Assembly: GCA_015057665.1 (NCBI GenBank)
Contig: SVDY01000001.1
Location: forward strand, 186,001-250,000
Source of the DNA: Lachnospiraceae bacterium
GTDB taxonomy: Bacteria > Bacillota > Clostridia > Lachnospirales > Lachnospiraceae
DNA: 64,000 nt
Direction: 5' to 3'
The notes below the pieces were generated by a model. The model saw nothing but the letters and a program-made list of their open reading frames with translations, ran no database searches and was not told the origin of the DNA. Every line of letters begins with the position of its first letter. Position 1 is the first letter of the stretch. A program made the translations under genes and the position numbers. Shown here one piece after another: positions 54,957-61,575 of the stretch.

Positions 54957-54989
54957 ATATTACAACCTCCAATGTACCAAAAACGTACT
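54957..54989 (-). promoter_or_regulatory. Promoter and direct-repeat operator of the distal pilus operon
   Basis: On the minus strand AGTACGT (54983-54989) and GGTACAT (54972-54978) form a direct repeat with an 11-base period. TGTAAT (54959-54964) or TAATAT (54957-54962) follows 7-9 bases later as -10. This matches the layout at 40362-40395 but lacks the G run. Confidence 0.65.
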
Positions 54990-55020
54990 TTTTTCACACT
55001 TTTTATCTATAATATACAAA

Positions 55021-55056
55021 AAAATGCAGAAGAATTAACAAATTCTTCTGCATTTT
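55021..55056. terminator. Terminator after the two-component system
   Basis: AAATGCAGAAGAATT pairs perfectly with AATTCTTCTGCATTT around a 4-base loop, with A and T runs on both sides. It separates the response regulator gene from the distal pilus promoter. Confidence 0.85.
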
Positions 55057-55073
55057 GACTAATTTTAACTTAT

Positions 55074-55877
55074 TTAATTGTATCGATTCTCCTGCATCAG
55101 CATCTCCAGCCAGGCTGCCGTCTCCTCCGCCCATGAGTATTCATGCATGTATTCTCCAAAAAACTGAGGTTTCTCGCTGGAGTCTAAAAACTCATAATAA
55201 TCACAGGCAACTTTCTCCCTTTCAATATGACAATTGCCATATCCGCTCACAAAGATTCCGGGCATTCTATGTTCTACGAACAAAGCATTCAGATAGGCTA
55301 CGGCTTTCCGATAACGTGTCTTGACATTTTCACTCATGGGGCTTCCTTCCCACAACTTATCAATTGCCTCTTCCATCTGTACATTGCCGCCTTTATGATC
55401 CACGCACAGAGCCAGGAGTTCTTTCGCTTTTGCATTACGGAATTGTACCACCTGTTCATCAATAAAAATATCAAATCGGCCGAAGGTGCGGATCTGCACT
55501 CTTTTTCTCTGACGCTTTGATAACAGTCTTGCTCTTTCAAGAACATCCTGTACGTCCACACTACGATATGGTTTCAACATATAATAGTCTGCCCTTACGT
55601 TTCGATATGCTTCTGAAAAATATTCCGGGTAACTGCTCACGTATACAATGATAATGTCCGGATGCGCTTTCCGAAGGAGAACGCCAAGTTCTAGACCGTT
55701 CATTCCCGGCATACGCACATCCAAAAGGGCGAAATCCACTTTATGGGTTTGGGCGTAAGAAAGCGCCTCTTCTGTATCGTTAAAGCATCCGCAGATTTCT
55801 ATATCTTCCGCGTCTTTTATTTCACTTTGCAACTGATCAAGAGCCCACTGTTCATCATCGACTATGATCGTTTTCAT
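55074..55877 (-). CDS. Response regulator with SARP/BTAD-like DNA-binding domain
   Basis: A 267-residue regulator. Residues 1-120 are a receiver domain (IIVDDE; phosphorylation Asp53 in LLDVRMPGMNG; MLKPY with the conserved Lys). From about 130 there is a winged helix of the SARP/OmpR type (TFGRFDIFIDEQVVQFRNAKAKELLALCVDHKG), then a helical BTAD-like part. It overlaps the kinase gene by 23 bases. Proteins of this type bind direct repeats spaced 11 bp; the two pilus promoters here carry just such repeats, so it is probably their activator. Confidence 0.85.
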   Translation of the reverse strand: MKTIIVDDEQWALDQLQSEIKDAEDIEICGCFNDTEEALSYAQTHKVDFALLDVRMPGMNGLELGVLLRKAHPDIIIVYVSSYPEYFSEAYRNVRADYYMLKPYRSVDVQDVLERARLLSKRQRKRVQIRTFGRFDIFIDEQVVQFRNAKAKELLALCVDHKGGNVQMEEAIDKLWEGSPMSENVKTRYRKAVAYLNALFVEHRMPGIFVSGYGNCHIEREKVACDYYEFLDSSEKPQFFGEYMHEYSWAEETAAWLEMLMQENRYN

Positions 55878-57663
55878 TCTTTCCACCCCTCTTTATCGGA
55901 ATTTCTATACAAATCCTTGTACCGGAATTCCCCTGTTGTGTTGTACTGTTCACTTTACATTCGCCGCCCATTTTATATTGAATGCGGTACATGGCACTTT
56001 TCATACCGATAGAAGTCCTGTTTTCATCTTCCATCATCTTATGAACATCAAATCCAACGCCGTTATCTTTTATTTCTATAAAGACATGATCCTCTTTCAG
56101 CCAGGTTCGGATCCATACCGTCCCTCCTCTTTTGGCTTCCATCAATCCATGTTTGACTGCATTTTCCACAAAAGGCTGAACAGTCAGTGGCAACACCCGA
56201 AACTCTGTAATCTGAAAATCTTTTTCTACTTTGATTTTCTCACCGAATCTTAATTTTTCCAAAGTCAGATACGTATCAATATAATCCATTTCTTCCAGAA
56301 AAGGAATCTGTTTTGTATAATCTTTTTCTACCATGTTATTGCGAATATATTTTGAAAAATCATAGAGAAGATCATATGCCCTCTCTCCGTCTGTCCGAAT
56401 CATACTTCGGATTGCCCCAAGTGTATTCAGAATAAAATGAGGACTGATCTGATTGGTTGCAATCTGAAGTTTTAAATTCCGATTCTGTTCCTCCACCGCT
56501 TCCTGCATCCGTTCTTTCTGCCTAATCTGTTCAAAGAACATATACAATTCGAAGAATATGATAAGTGCAACCCCCAGCCTGATCAGTAAATCATTCGGAA
56601 GAAAAAGAAGCTGTCTGTTACTGTCTACAAGCAGAATCGCTGCCACAACAATAATATATAAAATTCCATTGATTACTGTTAATCCGGAAATCCGTTTTCG
56701 ATGTTCGACATAATAATATATCGCAGACATTACGGCCCAGGCTGCTGTAATGAAAAACAACAGATACCCCGCCATCTGCATCTCATAAATGTCTCTGATT
56801 TCCAGAGCCTGAAGTAAAAATACTCCGGGAAGGAGAACAACTCCTATAAATATAAAGACTTCACAAATCCTCCTGTATCTGTCAAACCGAAGGACACGCA
56901 TGCGTACATACATCATCAATGCAATCGGAATCATAAAAAGCGAAAGACAACACAGTAAGGCATCTCCATAGCCACCGACCCAGGAAAATGCGCTGTCTTT
57001 TGTTCCGCATTGAAACCAGATTCCAAACAGAATAGCCGCCACACCAAAGAAAAACTGACATATCTTATACCTTCTTTCCATCTTGCGGACTAAGGCAAAT
57101 ATCATAAAGAAAATACCTGCTGTAATCAAAACAACATCAAGCAGAAATTGAATTCCCAACTCTTGAATCATCCAGGAATCAATCTCCGTTCTTGTTCCGC
57201 ACAGCACTTCATTCAATGTATAAGACCAGTACTCATAAGGAGAGCCGAATGTAATTTCCAGCTGCTTCCCTGCCGCATCTTCAGGCAGATTGATATAATT
57301 CCACATACAAACCACGGCTTTCCCAAACCGTAGAGCCTCCTGTGTAGAATAAATCTGGTTATCTTCTATAGACACAGACACATCCTGATGCTTTGACCAG
57401 AATGCAAGGTAATCGTCCTGATTTAGATCAGCAGGCAATGTGGTTCTTATCTTAATTGTTTTCGTTTTTTTCGAATCCCACCGCATTGGCAGAGATACCG
57501 ATTCTGCTTCCTGCCCATCTGAAACATTTGACCAGCTTTCCAGAATCTGCACTTCATTTTTTAAAAAGTCTTTTTTCCAATCTGAAAAATATAAAGTCAA
57601 TATTATGACACCGGTAAGGGTCATAAGAAAGAATACGATTCCCCTTTTTATTCTTCCTTCCAT
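55855..57663 (-). CDS. Membrane histidine kinase (LytS-like), partner of the regulator
   Basis: A 602-residue sensor kinase: an N-terminal helix (11-26), an extracellular domain of about 140 residues, seven or so helices (about 168-378, 7TM-DISM style), a short coiled coil, a His-kinase domain with NQISPHFILNTLGAI (His409), and an ATPase part with ENAVKHGL and IKDNGVGFD. This is the class that uses PHF-type histidines, as in LytS. The external domain would sense an outside or envelope signal. Translational overlap with the regulator gene supports pairing. Confidence 0.9.
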   Translation of the reverse strand: MEGRIKRGIVFFLMTLTGVIILTLYFSDWKKDFLKNEVQILESWSNVSDGQEAESVSLPMRWDSKKTKTIKIRTTLPADLNQDDYLAFWSKHQDVSVSIEDNQIYSTQEALRFGKAVVCMWNYINLPEDAAGKQLEITFGSPYEYWSYTLNEVLCGTRTEIDSWMIQELGIQFLLDVVLITAGIFFMIFALVRKMERRYKICQFFFGVAAILFGIWFQCGTKDSAFSWVGGYGDALLCCLSLFMIPIALMMYVRMRVLRFDRYRRICEVFIFIGVVLLPGVFLLQALEIRDIYEMQMAGYLLFFITAAWAVMSAIYYYVEHRKRISGLTVINGILYIIVVAAILLVDSNRQLLFLPNDLLIRLGVALIIFFELYMFFEQIRQKERMQEAVEEQNRNLKLQIATNQISPHFILNTLGAIRSMIRTDGERAYDLLYDFSKYIRNNMVEKDYTKQIPFLEEMDYIDTYLTLEKLRFGEKIKVEKDFQITEFRVLPLTVQPFVENAVKHGLMEAKRGGTVWIRTWLKEDHVFIEIKDNGVGFDVHKMMEDENRTSIGMKSAMYRIQYKMGGECKVNSTTQQGNSGTRICIEIPIKRGGKNENDHSR

Positions 57664-57689
57664 CCGCTTTCACTCTCCATATTCACAAA

Positions 57690-57709
57690 AAGTGTGCCTT
57701 GGCACACTT
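57690..57709. repeat. 20-nt AAGT...ACTT hairpin, copy and likely terminator
   Basis: AAGTGTGC, loop CTTG, GCACACTT, followed on the minus strand by TTTTTGTG, so it probably ends transcription of the 57742-58341 gene. A second hairpin (CCGGTT/AACCGG) lies just before it on that strand. Confidence 0.6.
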
Positions 57710-57741
57710 TTATGTTCCGGTTTCAGGAACCGGCAAAGTCT

Positions 57742-58341
57742 TTAGTTTCTCTGGATTGCTGCATCTGCTGTCAATAAACTCTTCAAACCAATGTGGGCTC
57801 TATAGAACTCTTCCAAACGGTTGGATAAATCTTCCCATTTTTCTTCCACATCCTGCTCTGCTTTATTCGTAAGTGCAAGGCACTTTTCTTCGGTTTCTTT
57901 TTCTTTCGCTTCACAACTTTCCCTTGTTGTGCGTTCTAATTCTTCACACCGTTCCTTTGCAGCACGTTCCATCTCCGCACATGCTTTTTCTGCCTCTTCT
58001 TTCATGAAACTGCATCTTTCAAAAGTTGCCTGTTCCTGGGCAATGCATTTTGCAGCGGTAGCTTTTTCTTTTAACATGCAGTCCGCTTCCTGCCTTTCTG
58101 TGAGAGTCTTCACATTATCCAGATACTGCTGAGCCGCAGCCTGAGCTGCCTCTAGTACACCGTTCATCTCAAATGCCGCTTCGGCAATTGTGCCTGCATT
58201 ATTAATACAAATTTCTTTGTTCTCTAATCGTGCTTGCAAACTGTTAATCTCTTCATTCAGACGTTCAATCTCCTCTGTCTGGTTCAGAAGCATCTCAATC
58301 AATGCTTTTTTTCTTAATTTTCGAATTTCTTTGGATGTCAT
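57742..58341 (-). CDS. Coiled-coil protein with an 11-residue cysteine ladder (copy 3)
   Basis: A 199-residue cytosolic protein; the ATG at 58341 has GGGGAG 7 bases upstream and starts at the point where similarity to the other copies begins (LRKKALIEMLLNQ). It lacks the DivIVA-like N-terminal module. It keeps the GTIAEAAFEMNGVLEAAQ segment and seven cysteines at 88, 99, 110, 121, 132, 143 and 154, all 11 apart, then WEDLSNRLEEFYRAHIGLK. It stands alone upstream of the two-component genes and may form mixed coiled coils with the two longer copies. Confidence 0.82.
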   Translation of the reverse strand: MTSKEIRKLRKKALIEMLLNQTEEIERLNEEINSLQARLENKEICINNAGTIAEAAFEMNGVLEAAQAAAQQYLDNVKTLTERQEADCMLKEKATAAKCIAQEQATFERCSFMKEEAEKACAEMERAAKERCEELERTTRESCEAKEKETEEKCLALTNKAEQDVEEKWEDLSNRLEEFYRAHIGLKSLLTADAAIQRN

Positions 58342-58419
58342 ACGAAGCTCCCCCTTTATTCTTCTCCGTTCTTCCATGTTCCATCTGCCTGGTAATCTAC
58401 TAAATGATTCTAAAAATTC

Positions 58420-58439
58420 AAGTCTCGCTCGCGAGACTT
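58420..58439. repeat. 20-nt AAGT...ACTT hairpin, copy
   Basis: AAGTCTCG, loop CTCG, CGAGACTT, preceded by ATTC as in the copy at 30308. It lies in the leader region of the short coiled-coil gene, where it could affect its transcript. Another copy is at 4608-4627. Confidence 0.5.
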
Positions 58440-58506
58440 GGCGCATCTGATATAATTATGTATATTTTAGCACTTACATTACTTTTCTTCAATAACTTAT
58501 AAACAA

Positions 58507-58538
58507 AAAAGAAAACTGTCGCAAAACAGTTTTCTTTT
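58507..58538. terminator. Terminator after mscL
   Basis: AAAAGAAAACTGT pairs with ACAGTTTTCTTTT around a short loop, with A runs upstream for use on the minus strand. Confidence 0.8.
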
Positions 58539-58566
58539 ATCTCTCAATTTAATGAAGAATCCTTTT

Positions 58567-58983
58567 TTATTCTACATGAGATGTACAGTGCGGACATCTT
58601 GTTGCCTCAATCTTAATCTCACTTAAGCAGTATGGACAAGTCTTAGTAGTTGGAGCCTTTGGCGCTTCCTCTTCCTTCTTCTCAAACTTCTTTGAGATAC
58701 TGTTCATCATCTTCACCATCATGAAGATAACAAGTGCCATAATTAAGAAGTTGATCACAGTTGTAATGAAGGCACCGTATTTTAAAGTCGCATCTCCGAA
58801 GAGTACAAGCTCGTACTGGTCGAAGTTTCTTCCTCCGAAAATACCGATGACAGGGTTAATAATGTTCTCTACTAAAGAGTTTACAATGTCCTTGAAGGCA
58901 GCACCGATGATAACACCAATTGCCATATCAAGCACGTTGCCGCGGTTGATGAATTCTTTGAATTCTTTGATAAAGTTTTTCAT
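58567..58983 (-). CDS. mscL: Large-conductance mechanosensitive channel with zinc-ribbon tail
   Basis: A 138-residue inner-membrane channel that opens under osmotic downshock. The first helix and pore segment (NVLDMAIGVIIGAAFKDIVNSLVENIINP) and the second helix (FITTVINFLIMALVIFMMVKMM) are typical. The C-terminal end carries CPYCLSEI ... RCPHCTSH, a four-Cys zinc ribbon not found in the classical protein, where the cytosolic bundle would be. It is followed by a terminator. Confidence 0.93.
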   Translation of the reverse strand: MKNFIKEFKEFINRGNVLDMAIGVIIGAAFKDIVNSLVENIINPVIGIFGGRNFDQYELVLFGDATLKYGAFITTVINFLIMALVIFMMVKMMNSISKKFEKKEEEAPKAPTTKTCPYCLSEIKIEATRCPHCTSHVE

Positions 58984-59004
58984 GTTTTTCTCCTTTGTTG
59001 TTTT

Positions 59005-59427
59005 TTATCGCACAGAACGTACGTCGATTGTAATTTCACACTCGGATACATGAGTGTAGTTCATCTCTAAAGAATATCTCACTTTTGCCTGAATGTGATC
59101 TTCTTCTTCGATCATATCAACAGAAGAAGTATTCACTCCCATGAGCAGGCTTCCCATGGCGGAATCGTAATAAGTCATGTGGTTCTTGCCACGTTCAAAG
59201 ATGAGCTGGCCGTTGGTAGTTCCGCTCTTTACTACTTCAATCTTTCCGTTGTCGATCTTGATGCGGTTTTTAATATTTTCTCCTTCCTCTATGTCGATTT
59301 CGTCGTAGAGGATGTAATGTTTGCCGTTTTTATGATAATAGTCTCCAAAGGTAATCAGTTCTACGGCCTCATCCGGTTCGATGTCGTACTGAATGCCGGA
59401 GACAGATACTCTGACGTCTTTTGTCAA
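59005..59427 (-). CDS. DUF1934 family protein
   Basis: A protein of about 140 residues with the DUF1934 (YwiB-like, calycin-type beta-barrel) pattern: VRVSVSGIQ, YYHKNGKHYILYDE, HMTYYDSAMGSLLMGVNTSS. I prefer the TTG at 59427, which has GGAGG about 7 bases before it; an ATG at 59469 gives 14 extra unlike residues. Such genes often neighbour cell-wall and arginyl-tRNA genes. The function is unknown. Confidence 0.75.
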   Translation of the reverse strand: MTKDVRVSVSGIQYDIEPDEAVELITFGDYYHKNGKHYILYDEIDIEEGENIKNRIKIDNGKIEVVKSGTTNGQLIFERGKNHMTYYDSAMGSLLMGVNTSSVDMIEEEDHIQAKVRYSLEMNYTHVSECEITIDVRSVR

Positions 59428-59502
59428 ATTGGTTCCTCCTGTCATTTTATGGTTTGCCCTGGTACTCATTAGGGTACTTAGGCTGGATCTGGGATTTTTC
59501 CC

Positions 59503-60339
59503 CTATTCTATTGTGGTGGGATACTTCTCAATGTTCACAACACGGATCTGATCTACACGCACCGGAAGCACTCTGTCCGCAAATGTAACAAAATGATCCG
59601 TCATATCACTGGCGCAGTATTCATGATGTACCTCTTCGCCGGATGTATTAAGCAGATTTTTCTCTGCCAGAAGCTGTTTTAGAGATTTGGCTGTCTCATA
59701 GGCAGGATTTACTAAAGTCACATCTTCTCCCATGGTACGGCGGACCGTATTTCTAAGAAGAGGATAGTGAGTGCAGCCAAGAACAAGGGTATCGATATCA
59801 TAGTCTTTGAACTCTGTCAGATATCGTTTGGCAATGTCATCGGTCACACGGTCTTCTGTCAGTCCTTCTTCCACTAACGGCACAAATAAAGGACAGGCTT
59901 TGGATACAACGGTGAATTCCGAATCCAGCTGACGGAGGTACTTGTTATACACACGGCTCTTGACCGTTCCGGCGGTTCCGATAATGCCGATATGTTTGTT
60001 CTTTGTAGCTGCTGCCGCAGAGATTGCACCCGGCCAGATTACGCCGATAATGGGAATGTCAAGCTGCTGCTGCAGTTCTTCCAAGGCATAGGCACTGGCT
60101 GTATTACATGCAATCACGATTGCTTTTACATTCTTGGTACGGAGGAAATTCACGATCTGAGTAGAGTAGCGCAGAATAGTCTCCTTACTCTTGCTTCCGT
60201 AAGGCACTCTGGCTGTGTCACCAAAGTAGACCAGGTTCTCACTGGGAAGCTGGCGCATAATTTCCCTTGTTACCGTAAGACCGCCCACCCCGGAATCAAA
60301 GATTCCGATGGGTCCTTGATTATTATTATTTTGATTCAT
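59503..60339 (-). CDS. murI: Glutamate racemase
   Basis: A 278-residue cytosolic enzyme that converts L- to D-glutamate for peptidoglycan. Substrate and catalytic segments are present: GIFDSGVGGLTV near residue 11, FGDTARVPYGSK, VIACNTASA (first catalytic Cys) and LVLGCTHYPLL (second catalytic Cys). The ATG at 60339 has GGGAGA upstream, and the Asn-rich start (MNQNNNNQ) is a short unconserved leader. It lies next to ddl on the same strand, so two D-amino-acid steps of wall synthesis are adjacent. Confidence 0.93.
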   Translation of the reverse strand: MNQNNNNQGPIGIFDSGVGGLTVTREIMRQLPSENLVYFGDTARVPYGSKSKETILRYSTQIVNFLRTKNVKAIVIACNTASAYALEELQQQLDIPIIGVIWPGAISAAAATKNKHIGIIGTAGTVKSRVYNKYLRQLDSEFTVVSKACPLFVPLVEEGLTEDRVTDDIAKRYLTEFKDYDIDTLVLGCTHYPLLRNTVRRTMGEDVTLVNPAYETAKSLKQLLAEKNLLNTSGEEVHHEYCASDMTDHFVTFADRVLPVRVDQIRVVNIEKYPTTIE

Positions 60340-60410
60340 ATTTGTCTCCCTGTTTTCATAATGTCGAACCCTCAATCAAACAGCGAAGGGGCTCCGGATT
60401 AAAACAGTTC

Positions 60411-61475
60411 TTATTCGAAACGGTTCATGCAGTCAGCAATGAGTTTGTTTACTAATGTTTTCGTATCGATTCCTCTTGCCGCCCAGAGCATTGGATACAT
60501 ACTAATGGATGTAAATCCCGGAAGTGTATTGATTTCGTTAAATACAATATCGTTTGTTCCGTGTTCCACAAAGAAGTCTACACGGGAAAGTCCGCTTCCG
60601 CTTACTGCCTTGAAGATACGGAGTGCAGATGTGCGGATTTTCTCTGCCACGCCTTCCGGAAGTTCAGGGTCTGTAATTGTCTGGGATTCTGCGTTGTTGT
60701 ATTTGGAATCATATGTATAGAAGCCTTCTTCTCCTGCTGCGAGAACTTCACCGATGCCGGAAGCTTTCACTTCGTCAACACCGAGAACGGCACATTCTAC
60801 TTCACGGCCGCAGATAGTTTCTTCTACTAAGATCTTATCGTCATGTTCTGCCGCAAGAAGTAAAGCTTTAACAAGACCGTCTCTGTCTTTTGCCTTGGAT
60901 ACACCGTTGGAAGAACCGGCACAGGAAGGTTTTACGAATACCGGATACTCAAGTCTTCCTTCTACTTCTGCGATAACAGCATCCATGTCTTTTAAATCAT
61001 TTTTGTAAACACCGACAAATTCAGCCTGACGGATGCCGCCGATGTGATTTACGCAGATCTTAGTATAGAATTTATCCATGGAGACTGCAGATGCCAATAC
61101 ACCGCATCCAACATATGGAATACGGGCAAGATCAAAAAGCCCCTGGATTGTTCCGTCTTCTCCGTTCGGTCCGTGAAGAACAGGGAAGATTACATCAACT
61201 TTAATGGATTCCAGTCCTTCTTCCCCGAATACGAGAAGTTCTTTTGCAAGAGAGTCTGGGGAAATGAGCGCTTTCTTTCCGGTCTCTCTCCATGTATTAT
61301 TGGCAATCTCATCTAAGCTGTCTACAAAGAGCCACTGGCCTTCTTTTGTGATACCTACTAAAAGTACATTATAAAGGTCTGTATCGATGTTTTTAATAAT
61401 GGTCTGGCAGGAAATGCAGGACACTTCGTGTTCAGAGGAATTTCCGCCAAAAATAACTGCAAGATTTTTTTTCAT
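60411..61475 (-). CDS. ddl: D-alanine-D-alanine ligase family protein
   Basis: A 354-residue ATP-grasp enzyme that joins two D-alanines for the peptidoglycan stem. Family landmarks: FGGNSSEHEVSCISC at the start, FPVLHGPNGEDGTIQGLFDL near 100, YPVFVKPSCAGSSNGVSKA near 180, and VFNEINTLPGFTSISMYPML near the end. The form is close to both ordinary Ddl and VanG-type ligases that use D-Ser. Without other van genes nearby I favour Ddl. It is followed by murI after 71 bases. Confidence 0.88.
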   Translation of the reverse strand: MKKNLAVIFGGNSSEHEVSCISCQTIIKNIDTDLYNVLLVGITKEGQWLFVDSLDEIANNTWRETGKKALISPDSLAKELLVFGEEGLESIKVDVIFPVLHGPNGEDGTIQGLFDLARIPYVGCGVLASAVSMDKFYTKICVNHIGGIRQAEFVGVYKNDLKDMDAVIAEVEGRLEYPVFVKPSCAGSSNGVSKAKDRDGLVKALLLAAEHDDKILVEETICGREVECAVLGVDEVKASGIGEVLAAGEEGFYTYDSKYNNAESQTITDPELPEGVAEKIRTSALRIFKAVSGSGLSRVDFFVEHGTNDIVFNEINTLPGFTSISMYPMLWAARGIDTKTLVNKLIADCMNRFE

Positions 61476-61541
61476 ACTATATCATCCTTTCTGGAATTAT
61501 TTACATTCATGTGTCAATGTATCGGACTGCCATTACAGAAA

Positions 61542-61570
61542 GAATGGCATACTATCCACGTATACCATTC
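61542..61570 (-). terminator. Hairpin after the germinant receptor gene
   Basis: GAATGGTATAC pairs with GTATGCCATTC (10 of 11) around a 7-base loop, followed on the minus strand by TTTCTGT. It lies 6 bases past the stop codon at 61576 and is probably a weak terminator, though an operator role is possible. Confidence 0.5.
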
Positions 61571-61575
61571 TACCT

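Noticed and set aside
60411-61475. Vancomycin-type resistance ligase
   Set aside because: The ligase is near VanG-like forms, but no vanT, vanXY or vanRS genes are present; the murI neighbour suits housekeeping wall synthesis.
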